DNA from: Sulfitobacter pontiacus
GTDB lineage: Bacteria; Pseudomonadota; Alphaproteobacteria; Rhodobacterales; Rhodobacteraceae
NCBI RefSeq assembly: GCF_040790665.1
Contig: NZ_CP160849.1
Coordinates: forward strand, 2,629,501 to 2,693,500
Length of the DNA: 64,000 nucleotides
Direction of reading: 5' to 3'
The notes under the pieces were generated by a model. That model saw only the letters and a list, made by a program, of their open reading frames with translations, made no database searches and was not told the DNA's origin. Within the stretch, counting starts at the first letter, position 1. Every line of letters starts with the position of its first letter. Positions 9,108-17,321 of the stretch are shown here, piece after piece. Made by a program: the position numbers and the translations under genes.

Positions 9108-9184
9108 GCGGTTGTAGCTCAGTTGGTTAGAGTACCGGCCTGTCACGCCGGGGGTCGCGGGTTCGAGCCCCGTCAACCGCGCCA
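9108..9184 (+). tRNA. tRNA-Asp (anticodon GTC), copy 1
   Basis: A full cloverleaf is visible. The acceptor stem is GCGGTTG (9108-9114) with CAACCGC (9174-9180), the D arm contains AGCTCAGTTGGTTAGAG, and the anticodon GTC is at 9142-9144 in the loop CTGTCAC. The T arm contains GGTTCGAGCC, the discriminator is G, and the CCA is encoded. It is 77 bases long with CCA and differs from copy 2 only at 9123 (T, against C at 9416), in the D loop. Confidence 0.97.
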
Positions 9185-9212
9185 CCGCTGCATTTTATCA
9201 AACATTTTGATA

Positions 9213-9247
9213 ACAAGCACACGCCCTTCGGGGCGTGGTTTGCTTGT
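9213..9247 (+). terminator. Hairpin downstream of the first tRNA-Asp
   Basis: ACAAGCA/TGCTTGT arms enclose an inner ACGCCC-TTCG-GGGCGT stem with a stable UUCG-type loop. A smaller perfect hairpin, TATCAAA-CAT-TTTGATA, precedes it at 9196-9212. Neither has a long T tract after it, so termination or 3'-end processing are both possible. Confidence 0.5.
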
Positions 9248-9360
9248 GCGTTCAGGCCCCTGATTTCCGCCACGAGCAGGGGATTTCCGGCGCTGATTCA
9301 TACGCAAAATGCGGCGATGAAAATTTCCAAAATTCTTTGTAGTTTTCTGCGGTTAATCGC

Positions 9361-9389
9361 TTGACGCTCTGCGCTGGTTATCTTATTCC
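9361..9389 (+). promoter_or_regulatory. Candidate promoter of the second tRNA-Asp gene
   Basis: TTGACG (9361-9366) is followed after 17 bases by TATTCC (9384-9389), a weak -10. The -35 hexamer and the upstream GAAAATTTC (from 9319) repeat the arrangement before copy 1, which supports a real promoter despite the poor -10. Confidence 0.45.
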
Positions 9390-9400
9390 GCCCTTACTGC

Positions 9401-9477
9401 GCGGTTGTAGCTCAGCTGGTTAGAGTACCGGCCTGTCACGCCGGGGGTCGCGGGTTCGAGCCCCGTCAACCGCGCCA
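9401..9477 (+). tRNA. tRNA-Asp (anticodon GTC), copy 2
   Basis: This has the same cloverleaf as copy 1, with the anticodon GTC at 9435-9437 and an encoded CCA at 9475-9477. The two genes are 216 bases apart, each with its own promoter-like sequence and a different downstream sequence, so they look like separate transcription units arising from a local duplication. Confidence 0.97.
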
Positions 9478-9521
9478 CTTCTCCCTTTTTAGATTTCTGA
9501 TTTACCTCGTCCTAAAAAGGG

Positions 9522-9543
9522 AAAAGCGGGCCGTTAGGCCCGC
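9522..9543 (-). terminator. Terminator of the M20 peptidase gene
   Basis: On the minus strand GCGGGCC and GGCCCGC (9526-9543) form a perfect 7-bp stem with a TAAC loop, followed by TTTT. A longer AT-rich inverted repeat, TCCCTTTTTAG (9482-9492) with CTAAAAAGGGA (9512-9522), lies next to it and could serve the plus-strand tRNA transcript. Confidence 0.75.
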
Positions 9544-9551
9544 CCGTTTGC

Positions 9552-10928
9552 TTACGTCATCGCATCCAGAATACGTGCCCAGCTTCGGATTCCCTTGTGG
9601 AAGCTTTCGAGGTCGTATTTCTCGTTCGGGGAGTGGATGGCGTCGTCGTCTTTGCCGAATCCGATCAGCACCGGTGTGGTATCCAGAATTTTCTGGAAAT
9701 GCCCCGCAATGGGAATCGATCCGCCACAGCCGACATAGGCAGCGGGAACATTCCATTCATCGGTCAGCGCTTTGCGGGCATCTTCAAATGCGGGGGCGGT
9801 GGTCTCGAAGACCGATCCTTGGCTCGACCCGTGGGCGTGAAACGTCGCTTCGCAGTCCTCGGGCATCATTTCGGTTACCATCTTGCGAAAGCTTTCGCGG
9901 ATGACGTGAGGGTCCTGGGTGCCCACCAGACGGAAGCTGATCTTGGCTTGAGCCTGCGAGGGCAGCACGGTCTTGAAACCGGCACCTGTGTATCCGCTCC
10001 ACATGCCGTTGACCTCGCAAGTGGGGCGCGACCAGATCATCTCGATCGGCATGCGGTCCTGTTCGCCGGCGGGTTTCGACAGGCCCACATCGCCAAGGAA
10101 ACTGTCGTGATCAAAGGCAAGCCCTTGCCACTGCGCCTGAATGTCGTCGGGCAGTTCCGGCACGCCGTCATAGAAACCGGGCACCGTGATGCGGCCCGTG
10201 TCATCGTGCAGGGAGGCGATGACCTTGGACAGGACGCGCGCGGGGTTCATCGACACGCCGCCGTACATGCCAGAGTGCAGGTCAAGATCGGGGCCGGTGA
10301 TGGTGACCTCTTCGCCCATCAACCCGCGCAGCATCGTCACGATCGACGGCACCTTGGACTGGAACATGCCCGTGTCGCAGATCATCGCGTAATCGGCGCG
10401 TAGCTCTTCGGCATTCTCTTCCATAAAGGGCACCAGCGACGGGGAGCCTGATTCTTCCTCGCCCTCGAAGAAGAAGGTCATACGGCAGGGGAAATCGCCC
10501 TTGACCGCTTTCCACGCGCGCAGCGCCTCGACAAAGGTCATCAGCTGGCCCTTGTCATCTGCGGCACCGCGCCCACGGATCACGCGGCCTTTTGCCGTGT
10601 CCTCGACGGCAGGATCAAAGGGATCGCGGTGCCACAGGTTCAGCGGATCGACAGGCTGGACGTCATAGTGACCGTAGAACAGGATATGCGGCTTGTCGGC
10701 GGGGCCGTCGACATGGCCCACCACCATCGGGTGACCGGGGGTGGGGCGTTTGCTGGTCTTGATGCCGATGCTGTTCAGATCCTCGACCAGCCAGTCGGCG
10801 GCGCGGTCGCAGTCTTCCTTGAACGCAGGATCAGTCGAGATGGAGGGGATGCGCAGCAGATCGAGCAGCCGGTCGGTGGCCGCATCCAGATCATGATCGA
10901 TCCGTGCCAATACGTCGGGTAGGGACAT
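9552..10928 (-). CDS. M20/M25/M40 family metallo-dipeptidase
   Basis: This 458-residue cytoplasmic di-zinc peptidase is related to carnosinase and succinyl-diaminopimelate desuccinylase. The first metal motif is LFYGHYDVQPVDP, with His and Asp ligands. RGRGAADDKGQ supplies the bridging Asp, FFFEGEEESGSPS carries the catalytic and ligand Glu pair, CDTG follows, and the distal His lies in FGKDDDAIHSPNEKYDLESF. LDLHSGMYGG belongs to the dimerisation (lid) domain. It probably cleaves small peptides or N-acyl amino acids; the substrate cannot be read off. The ATG at 10928 follows GAAAGG at eight bases; an upstream frame to 11069 lacks such support. Confidence 0.9.
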   Translation of the reverse strand: MSLPDVLARIDHDLDAATDRLLDLLRIPSISTDPAFKEDCDRAADWLVEDLNSIGIKTSKRPTPGHPMVVGHVDGPADKPHILFYGHYDVQPVDPLNLWHRDPFDPAVEDTAKGRVIRGRGAADDKGQLMTFVEALRAWKAVKGDFPCRMTFFFEGEEESGSPSLVPFMEENAEELRADYAMICDTGMFQSKVPSIVTMLRGLMGEEVTITGPDLDLHSGMYGGVSMNPARVLSKVIASLHDDTGRITVPGFYDGVPELPDDIQAQWQGLAFDHDSFLGDVGLSKPAGEQDRMPIEMIWSRPTCEVNGMWSGYTGAGFKTVLPSQAQAKISFRLVGTQDPHVIRESFRKMVTEMMPEDCEATFHAHGSSQGSVFETTAPAFEDARKALTDEWNVPAAYVGCGGSIPIAGHFQKILDTTPVLIGFGKDDDAIHSPNEKYDLESFHKGIRSWARILDAMT

Positions 10929-11265
10929 GGGGGTAAACCTTTCAGTCAGGGTGAAGATTGCCGCGACCGTATCAGCGCGCTTGGCCTTGTCCAGTGGTCC
11001 GCCCGAGGTGGCCGCAGCTTGCGCGCCATACCGCGTGAGAATCGCTTGAGAATCAGGCCTTTGACGCAAGCGGGACAGCGTGCAGGTTTCCGATGCGCGA
11101 CATCCGACTGCGATGCGACGCGCCCCGGGGCGGCACCTGCGACAATCGGTTCCTATTAAGGCATTGAATTGAATGGCTCTAAACTATATTCATTCTAAAG
11201 CACGAATATGGCGAATGATCCGGTTGCCTTTGCTGGTCCCGCCACCGACGAAGGAGCAAGGCGCA
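10929..11265. promoter_or_regulatory. Divergent intergenic region between the M20 peptidase and hemA
   Basis: These 337 bases hold no convincing gene. An AT-rich patch at 11155-11205 contains TTGAAT (11164-11169) and TATATT (11185-11190), a possible hemA promoter with a short 15-base spacer. No perfect FnrL-type palindrome (TTGA-N6-TCAA) was found, although hemA is FnrL-regulated in Rhodobacter. Confidence 0.35.
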
Positions 11266-12489
11266 ATGGACTATACCAAACAGCTTGATCAGGCGATTGA
11301 CCGGCTGCACGAGGAAGGTCGCTACCGCACCTTCATCGACATTGAACGCCGCAATGGTCAATTCCCCCACGCTGTCTGGACCCAACCCGACGGGCAAGAG
11401 AAGAATATCACCGTCTGGTGCGGGAATGATTACCTTGGGATGGGGCAAAACCCTGTCGTTCTGGCCGCGATGCACGAAGCACTTGATGCGACAGGTGCAG
11501 GGTCGGGCGGGACGCGCAATATCTCGGGCACCACGATTTACCACAAACGTCTCGAGGAAGAGCTGTCGGACCTGCACGGCAAGGAAGCCGCCTTGCTGTT
11601 CACCAGTGCCTATATCGCCAATGACGCGACGCTCAGCACGCTGCCCAAGTTGTTTCCCGGCCTGATCATCTATTCCGACGAGCTGAACCACGCGTCGATG
11701 ATCGAAGGGGTCCGCCGCAATGGCGGGGCCAAGCGTATCTTCCGCCATAACGACGTGGACCACCTGCGCGCGCTTATGGCCGCTGATGATCCCGCCGCAC
11801 CCAAGCTGATCGCCTTTGAATCGATTTACTCGATGGATGGCGATTTCGGCCCGATCGAGGCGATTTGCGATATTGCCGATGAATTCGGCGCGCTGACCTA
11901 TATCGACGAGGTCCACGCCGTGGGGATGTATGGCCCGCGTGGGGCAGGGGTCGCCGAGCGTGATCGCCTGATGCACCGGCTGGATATCATCAACGGAACG
12001 CTGGCCAAGGCCTACGGCGTGATGGGTGGCTATATCGCGGCCTCGGCCAAGATGTGCGACGCCATCCGGTCTTACGCGCCGGGTTTCATCTTTACCACGT
12101 CCCTGCCGCCAGCGGTTGCCGCCGGTGCTGCGGCCTCGGTCGCCTACCTCAAGACCGCGCCCGAATTGCGCGAGAAGCACCAGCAGCAAGCCAAAGTGCT
12201 GAAACTGCGGCTCAAGGGATTGGGTCTGCCGATTATTGATCACGGCAGCCATATCGTCCCTGTGATTGTCGGAAACCCCGTACACACCAAGATTCTGTCG
12301 GATCGCCTGCTGGAGGATCACGGCATCTATGTGCAGCCGATCAACTTCCCCACCGTGCCCCGCGGGACAGAGCGTTTGCGCTTTACCCCGTCGCCCGTAC
12401 ATGGCCCGCTGGAAATCGAAGGGCTGGTCCACGCGATGGACGCTTTGTGGTCCCATTGTGCGCTGAATCGTGCCGAAATGGCGGGGTGA
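11266..12489 (+). CDS. hemA: 5-aminolevulinate synthase
   Basis: This 407-residue PLP enzyme condenses glycine and succinyl-CoA to 5-aminolevulinate, the first step of the C4 (Shemin) tetrapyrrole pathway used by alphaproteobacteria. Recognisable elements are [26 protein letters not shown] (glycine-rich loop), [33 protein letters not shown] (Asp to the pyridine nitrogen) and [13 protein letters not shown] with the Schiff-base Lys. The C-terminal [17 protein letters not shown] is diagnostic of ALAS against related oxoamine synthases. The start follows AAGGAG by nine bases. It appears to be a single-gene unit. Confidence 0.97.
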   Translation: MDYTKQLDQAIDRLHEEGRYRTFIDIERRNGQFPHAVWTQPDGQEKNITVWCGNDYLGMGQNPVVLAAMHEALDATGAGSGGTRNISGTTIYHKRLEEELSDLHGKEAALLFTSAYIANDATLSTLPKLFPGLIIYSDELNHASMIEGVRRNGGAKRIFRHNDVDHLRALMAADDPAAPKLIAFESIYSMDGDFGPIEAICDIADEFGALTYIDEVHAVGMYGPRGAGVAERDRLMHRLDIINGTLAKAYGVMGGYIAASAKMCDAIRSYAPGFIFTTSLPPAVAAGAAASVAYLKTAPELREKHQQQAKVLKLRLKGLGLPIIDHGSHIVPVIVGNPVHTKILSDRLLEDHGIYVQPINFPTVPRGTERLRFTPSPVHGPLEIEGLVHAMDALWSHCALNRAEMAG

Positions 12490-12543
12490 CCCCGAATATT
12501 TCGTATAGTCCGTTGATTTATGCTACCGATATCGAAAGAAAAG

Positions 12544-12577
12544 CTTAATCTCGAATCAACATGTTGTTTCGATTAAG
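12544..12577. repeat. Interrupted dyad between hemA and the rodZ-like gene
   Basis: CTTAATC (12544-12550) and GATTAAG (12571-12577) flank GAA/TTC and a central CAACATGTTG palindrome, giving a nearly symmetric 34-base dyad. It lacks a T tract, so an operator or mRNA hairpin for the downstream gene seems more likely than a terminator. Confidence 0.4.
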
Positions 12578-12606
12578 GGCAGCGGGCATAGCTACGGGAC
12601 ATTTTT

Positions 12607-13851
12607 ATGATTGGGCGGTGGTCTTCCAAGTCGGCAGATAACGAGCAAGTTGAAGCCAAAGGTTTCGACGCGTTCGACTTGCGCCTTGGTGATCTGATGC
12701 GCGGTGAACGCGCGACGCTTGGTAAATCGCTGCTGGACGTTCAACGCGAGCTTCGGATCAAGGCATCCTACATTGCCGCCATCGAAAACGCCGACCCGGA
12801 AGCCTTTGATACACCTGGATTTATTGCCGGTTACGTGCGGTCTTATGCGCGCTATCTGAACATGGACCCCGACAAGGCGTTCGCGGCCTTCTGCGCTGAA
12901 TCCGGTTTTGCCGTGGCGCATGGCATGTCCTCTAAAGCGTCCGTCGTCAAAAAGCCCACCCGCGAAGAGCGTATGACCCGCAATGGCGAGAGCGATATTT
13001 TTGCCCGCCCTGCGACGCCCTTCACACCCGTCGGTGATTCCCTTCTGGCGCGCATAGAGCCCGGTGCTTTGGGCTCGCTGCTGGTGCTCGTCGCTTTGAT
13101 TGGCGGGATTGGCTATGGCGGGTGGAGCGTGCTGAAAGAAGTGCAGCGTGTGCAGGTCTCTCCGGTGGATGAAACCCCTGTTGTGCTGTCTGACCTTGAT
13201 CCGCTTCAAGGCGCACTTGCCTCTGCCCCTGAAACGACAGAAGACCCCGATGCGCCGACCGCGATGGCTGTGCCACGTTCCGACGCGCTGGACCGGCTTT
13301 ATCGTCCTGCCGCGCTGGATGTGCCTGTTCTGGTCGCGCGGGATGCGCCGATTTCCTCGATTGATCCGCGCAGTATCGGCAGCTTTGCCTCGACCTCGCC
13401 TTCGCCTTCCGTCGGGGATGCGCTGCGCACCGCTGAAAACACCGTGGTCCAACGGGATACGCCCGATGTGTTGCCGGGTGCCGTGCCGCAGGTGGTCGAA
13501 GGGCCCGCGCCGCAGCTGCGTATGGTTGCAGCCTATCCGTCCTGGGTGCGTGTACGCGCCGCAGATGGCAAGGTTATCTTTGAAGGCATCATGAACAAGG
13601 GCGACAGCTGGGATATCCCCGCGACTGAAGAGCCCCCGACGCTGCGCACCGGCGAATCCGGCGCGCTGTATTTCGCGATGGACGGACAATACTTCGGGCC
13701 TGTTGGCGATCGTGGGGCTGTGACGTCGAACCTGCCGCTGCACCGTCAGGCGCTGGCGGAGCTTTACGAGCCGGCCGTACTGGAAGAGAATTCCGCGCTC
13801 GCGACAATGGTGGCCGAGCTGAAGAATGCGGCGACTTCACCGACGGAATAA
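12607..13851 (+). CDS. RodZ-like helix-turn-helix membrane protein (HTH_25 / DUF4115)
   Basis: The 414-residue protein has the RodZ layout. A cytoplasmic HTH_25 domain at about 27-95 (RLGDLMRGERATLGKSLLDV, then YVRSYARYLNMD) is followed by a basic juxtamembrane region and one membrane helix at about 153-175. A Pro/Ala/Ser-rich linker leads to a C-terminal DUF4115-like beta domain at about 300-370 (AAYPSWVRVRAADGKVIFEGIMNKGDSW). RodZ links MreB to the cell wall elongation complex; in alphaproteobacteria such proteins are often found just upstream of ispG, as here. Whether it acts in cell shape in this organism is inference from family membership. No strong Shine-Dalgarno is seen. Confidence 0.82.
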   Translation: MIGRWSSKSADNEQVEAKGFDAFDLRLGDLMRGERATLGKSLLDVQRELRIKASYIAAIENADPEAFDTPGFIAGYVRSYARYLNMDPDKAFAAFCAESGFAVAHGMSSKASVVKKPTREERMTRNGESDIFARPATPFTPVGDSLLARIEPGALGSLLVLVALIGGIGYGGWSVLKEVQRVQVSPVDETPVVLSDLDPLQGALASAPETTEDPDAPTAMAVPRSDALDRLYRPAALDVPVLVARDAPISSIDPRSIGSFASTSPSPSVGDALRTAENTVVQRDTPDVLPGAVPQVVEGPAPQLRMVAAYPSWVRVRAADGKVIFEGIMNKGDSWDIPATEEPPTLRTGESGALYFAMDGQYFGPVGDRGAVTSNLPLHRQALAELYEPAVLEENSALATMVAELKNAATSPTE

Positions 13852-13949
13852 GCCGGATACCATTGCAACAACGCGACGGGCTGAATAGGTGTAGGGCGAA
13901 CCGAACCTGACAGACCCTTCGACTGTTTCATTGCCAAAGGTAGCTTTGC

Positions 13950-15083
13950 ATGTCCCTCAATCACATTCGCCCGTGGCGCAACATTTACCGCCGGAAGTCC
14001 CGTCAGATCATGGTGGGGAATGTGCCGGTCGGGGGCGATGCGCCGATCACGGTGCAGACGATGACGAACACGCTGACCACGGATGTCAAAGCGACCATCG
14101 CGCAGATTCAGGCCGCTGCCGATGTGGGGGCCGATATCGTGCGTGTGTCGGTGCCGGATGTCGAAAGCTCCAAGGCGCTGAAAGAGATCGTGCGCGAGGT
14201 ATCGGTGCCGATCGTGGCGGATATCCATTTCCACTACAAACGCGGAATCGAAGCCGCCGAGGCGGGGGCTGCCTGTCTGCGGATCAACCCGGGCAATATC
14301 GGCGACGAAAAGCGCGTCAAAGAGGTGATCAAAGCCGCGCGGGACAATAATTGTTCGATCCGCATCGGCGTCAACGCAGGGTCGCTGGAACGTCACCTGC
14401 TTGAGAAATACGGCGAGCCATGCCCCGATGCGATGGTCGAAAGCGGGATGGATCACATCAAGATCCTGCAAGACAATGATTTCCACGAATTCAAGATCAG
14501 CTGCAAAGCCTCTGACGTCTTTATGGCCGCCGCTGCCTACCAGCAGTTGGCCGAGGCGACGGATGCTCCGATCCACCTTGGCATCACCGAGGCGGGGGGG
14601 TTGACATCTGGCACGATCAAATCGGCCATTGGCCTGGGCAATCTATTGTGGATGGGCATCGGTGACACGATCCGCGTGTCCCTGTCTGCGGACCCCGTGG
14701 AAGAGGTCAAGGTCGGCTACGAGATCCTGAAATCTCTTGGCCTGCGTCACCGTGGTGTGAACATCATCAGCTGCCCCAGCTGCGCGCGGCAGGGCTTTGA
14801 CGTGATCAAGACCGTCGAGGCGCTGGAACAACGGCTGGAGCATATCAAGACCCCGATGAGCCTGAGCATCATCGGCTGCGTCGTCAATGGCCCCGGTGAG
14901 GCGCTGATGACGGATGTGGGCTTTACCGGCGGGGGCAACGGGTCGGGCATGGTCTATCTTGCGGGCAAACAAAGCCACAAGCTGGGCAATGACGCGATGA
15001 TCGATCACATTGTCGAACAGGTCGAAGCCCGCGCCGCCGCCATCGAAGCAGAGACCCAAGCGGCAGAGCAAGCAGCCGAGTGA
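13950..15083 (+). CDS. ispG: 4-hydroxy-3-methylbut-2-enyl-diphosphate synthase (GcpE)
   Basis: This 377-residue [4Fe-4S] enzyme converts 2-C-methyl-D-erythritol 2,4-cyclodiphosphate to HMBPP in the MEP isoprenoid pathway. The TIM-barrel N-terminus includes [21 protein letters not shown] and [10 protein letters not shown]. The C-terminal cluster domain carries Cys275 and Cys278 in [10 protein letters not shown] and Cys310 followed by Glu317 in CVVNGPGEA, the expected three Cys plus Glu ligand set. The length is normal for the two-domain bacterial form. It follows the rodZ-like gene by 98 bases. Confidence 0.97.
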   Translation: MSLNHIRPWRNIYRRKSRQIMVGNVPVGGDAPITVQTMTNTLTTDVKATIAQIQAAADVGADIVRVSVPDVESSKALKEIVREVSVPIVADIHFHYKRGIEAAEAGAACLRINPGNIGDEKRVKEVIKAARDNNCSIRIGVNAGSLERHLLEKYGEPCPDAMVESGMDHIKILQDNDFHEFKISCKASDVFMAAAAYQQLAEATDAPIHLGITEAGGLTSGTIKSAIGLGNLLWMGIGDTIRVSLSADPVEEVKVGYEILKSLGLRHRGVNIISCPSCARQGFDVIKTVEALEQRLEHIKTPMSLSIIGCVVNGPGEALMTDVGFTGGGNGSGMVYLAGKQSHKLGNDAMIDHIVEQVEARAAAIEAETQAAEQAAE

Positions 15084-15143
15084 CTTTGCCCCAAGCGGCG
15101 CATTTGCCATCGACAGATATTTGCGTATTCCATATCAATAGAT

Positions 15144-16298
15144 ATGCCTGATCACGCCGCCAAGACCCCGACGTACGCCGAGTTTTTCTGCGGCGGTGGC
15201 ATGGTGCGCGCGGCCCTGCAGGACCGGTGGGAGTGCGTGCTGGCCAACGATATCGACGCGATGAAATGCAAGGTCTATGCCCAGAATTGGGGGCAGGCGG
15301 CATTGCATCAGGGCGATATCGCGGCCATGCCCGATGACCTTCTGACGCGTCAGATCGATATGTATTGGGCGTCGAGCCCGTGTCAGGATTTCAGCCTTGC
15401 GGGCAAGGGGCGGGGCTTGGGCGGCGCGCGCAGCGGTGTCTTTGCCCATTGGGCCGACAAGATTGCCACGGCCATAAAAGCAGGATTTGCGCCGCGTATC
15501 ATCGCCTTTGAGAACGTCGTCGGGCTGGTGTCGCGCAATGGTGGGGCGGATATGAACACCGTACTCGCGACCTTTGTGCGGCTTGGCTATAAAGTCGGCG
15601 CGCTCGAGATCGACGCGCGGCGTTTCCTGCCGCAAAGCCGGCCGCGTCTGTTCGTTGTGTGCGTGCGCGAGGATATCGACATCTCGGGGCTGACGGTGCC
15701 AAAACCGTCCCATGTCTTTCACGGCAAGAAGCTGCAAAAATTTCTCGCCTCCGCCGCACGGCCGGTCCGTTCGAACTGGGTCTGGTGGAAGCTGGGGGAC
15801 GCCCCTGCCGACGAACAGGCGCTTGAGGGTGTGCTGGAACGGCGTGCCACCATGCCGTGGTTCAGTGCCGCGGATACCGACCGTCTGCTGACGCTGATGT
15901 CGCCCCCCAGCCTTGAACGGCTGCGCGTGGCGCGCAAGGCGGGGCGCACCGTGGTGGGCACGATTTATAAACGCGGGCGCCCCGATGCGGATGGGAATGT
16001 GCGCCAACGGGCAGAGCTGCGGACCGACGGGATTGCGGGCTGCTTGCGGACCCCTGCGGGCGGGTCCTCGCGGCAGATCCTGATGTTTATCAAGGGCAAC
16101 CAGACCAAGGCCCGGCTTGTCTCCTCGCGCGAGGTGGCGCGGCTGATGGGGTTGCCGGACAGCTACAAGATGCCCGACACCTACAACAACGCCTACCGCG
16201 TGGCGGGGGATGGGGTCGCCGTGCCTGTCGTGCGCTATCTCGACGAGGTGTTGTTCGCGCCCCTGCTTGAGCGTCAGTCACTGGGGGCCGTCGCGTGA
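15144..16298 (+). CDS. DNA (cytosine-5) methyltransferase
   Basis: The 384-residue protein has the C5-methyltransferase motifs in order. Motif I is AEFFCGGGM (13-20), motif II LANDIDAMKCKVYAQNWG, motif IV SSPCQDFS with nucleophile Cys80, motif VI ENV at 123-125, and motif VIII QSRPRLF at 164-170. A variable target-recognition region at about 180-305 precedes motif IX (SSREVARLMGLPDSYKMPD) and motif X (GDGVAVPVVRYL). The recognition site cannot be deduced. It ends in a GTGA overlap with the GIY-YIG gene, so the two are translated together, which suggests a type II restriction-modification pair. Base composition looks like the neighbours, so any acquisition is old or from a related host. Confidence 0.9.
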   Translation: MPDHAAKTPTYAEFFCGGGMVRAALQDRWECVLANDIDAMKCKVYAQNWGQAALHQGDIAAMPDDLLTRQIDMYWASSPCQDFSLAGKGRGLGGARSGVFAHWADKIATAIKAGFAPRIIAFENVVGLVSRNGGADMNTVLATFVRLGYKVGALEIDARRFLPQSRPRLFVVCVREDIDISGLTVPKPSHVFHGKKLQKFLASAARPVRSNWVWWKLGDAPADEQALEGVLERRATMPWFSAADTDRLLTLMSPPSLERLRVARKAGRTVVGTIYKRGRPDADGNVRQRAELRTDGIAGCLRTPAGGSSRQILMFIKGNQTKARLVSSREVARLMGLPDSYKMPDTYNNAYRVAGDGVAVPVVRYLDEVLFAPLLERQSLGAVA

Positions 16299-16834
16299 AC
16301 GCGGCGCAGGCGTTTCGGGGCAAGGCACTGGCGGCGCTGACCAATCAGATCGGCGTCTATGCGCTTTGTGATCTGGACGGCAACCCGATTTATGTGGGCC
16401 AGTCGGTTGATGGTATCCGCACGCGGGTGCGCCGGCATCTGACATCGGCGCGGTCCGATGTGATTGCCAACCGTCAGATCGACGTGTGGGAGATCGCCTT
16501 TGTCTGGGCCTGGCCGGTGGCGACGAAGGCAGAGGTCGAACCGCTGGAGCGCGCGATCTTTGCTCGTTACGACGCTGAATTGCCGCTGATGAACGGCAAG
16601 GCGATGGTGGCGGATGCACCGCTGTTCGATTGGCCGGAAAAGCAGGTGGTGCAGGTCATCGACGAAGAGGAACGACAGTCGCGTCTGACCCCGTCAAACC
16701 GGCTGCCGCGCCAGATCAAGCAATATGACTTGCTGGTCGATTATATCCTCAACGTGAAAGAGGCCCCGCATCTCAAGCGATCGCTTGATGCGCATTTCAA
16801 ACGCATGGTGCGCTATCATCAGCGGTTTCTCTAA
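16295..16834 (+). CDS. GIY-YIG nuclease, probable Eco29kI-like restriction endonuclease
   Basis: The 179-residue protein starts with GTG overlapping the methyltransferase stop by four bases. The GIY-YIG core begins near residue 18: GVY (20-22) and YVG (33-35) supply the two tyrosines. R44-x3-H48 in IRTRVRRHL, a Glu at 82 or 85 in VEPLERAIF, and N100 in PLMNG complete the usual Y-Y-R-H-E-N set. Pairing with a C5 methyltransferase and the R-x3-H spacing resemble the Eco29kI/NgoMIII group, which cuts CCGCGG; that specificity is not implied here. The C-terminal ~75 residues are basic and may bind DNA. Alternatives are a solitary nuclease or a Eco29kI-like fold with a new site. Confidence 0.78.
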   Translation: MNAAQAFRGKALAALTNQIGVYALCDLDGNPIYVGQSVDGIRTRVRRHLTSARSDVIANRQIDVWEIAFVWAWPVATKAEVEPLERAIFARYDAELPLMNGKAMVADAPLFDWPEKQVVQVIDEEERQSRLTPSNRLPRQIKQYDLLVDYILNVKEAPHLKRSLDAHFKRMVRYHQRFL

Positions 16835-16837
16835 GCG

Positions 16838-17320
16838 CTACGGAGCCAGATACCGTCGCAGGACGATGTCGGGCATATGGCCGCGCAAGATGCGGTCTGC
16901 CATCACGTAGAAGGGAGGATCGGTCATGCCAAGCTCTGCCGCAAGGGCGGCGCTGGCAGGATTAGACATCATGTGGTGCGTGAAGGTGATGTCGTATGTA
17001 TTTGTTATGTCTGCCAATTCCGCCAGTGCGAGATCGCAGTCCGGGCATCCGTCACCGGTAAACAACGCAATCGGCGCTCCGGCTAATATTTGATCTGTCA
17101 GGGATGAGATAAGCGCGAGATCCGCCTGCGCCTTCTCTTGATAGGCTTCGGCAGCATAGTTTCGAGGGGCCACAGCGGGTGCTGCAAGCTCGGGCTCTGC
17201 CAGAAGCAATGCCCGCACTTCTTCCCCCAAGGCGCGCCGTTCTGCATGGGTTAACGCGCCAAAGTCGGTCTGCGCGGCCACCGGGAAAGCCGCCACGCAA
17301 CAGGCTAGTGCCAAGCGCAT
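16838..17320 (-). CDS. Small periplasmic thioredoxin-fold protein (CPDC), paralogue of the adjacent DsbA-like protein
   Basis: The 160-residue product has a signal peptide (about residues 1-16, ending PVAAQ) and a CxxC motif, GDGCPDCDLALAELA, at Cys92/Cys95. A candidate cis-Pro is in MTDPPFYVM. Its N-terminal segment LTHAERRALGEEVRALLLAEPEL and the C-terminal ILRGHMPDIVLRRYL both match the neighbouring DsbA-like protein, but the alpha-helical insertion of DsbA is missing. It therefore looks like a duplicated and shortened thiol oxidoreductase. It starts one base after the stop of the dsbA-like gene and is surely cotranscribed. Its partner or substrate is unknown. Confidence 0.7.
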   Translation of the reverse strand: MRLALACCVAAFPVAAQTDFGALTHAERRALGEEVRALLLAEPELAAPAVAPRNYAAEAYQEKAQADLALISSLTDQILAGAPIALFTGDGCPDCDLALAELADITNTYDITFTHHMMSNPASAALAAELGMTDPPFYVMADRILRGHMPDIVLRRYLAP

Positions 17321-17321
17321 C

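Noticed and set aside
9108..9477. tRNA-Asp pair as an integration hotspot with attL/attR
   Set aside because: The intervening 216 bases contain no integrase or foreign-looking gene; both copies are complete genes with their own promoter-like sequence.
11160..11265. FnrL site upstream of hemA
   Set aside because: TTGAATTGAAT is present but no TTGA-N6-TCAA dyad was found.
11179..12456. 425-residue minus-strand ORF opposite hemA
   Set aside because: hemA has every ALAS motif on the plus strand; the opposite frame has none.
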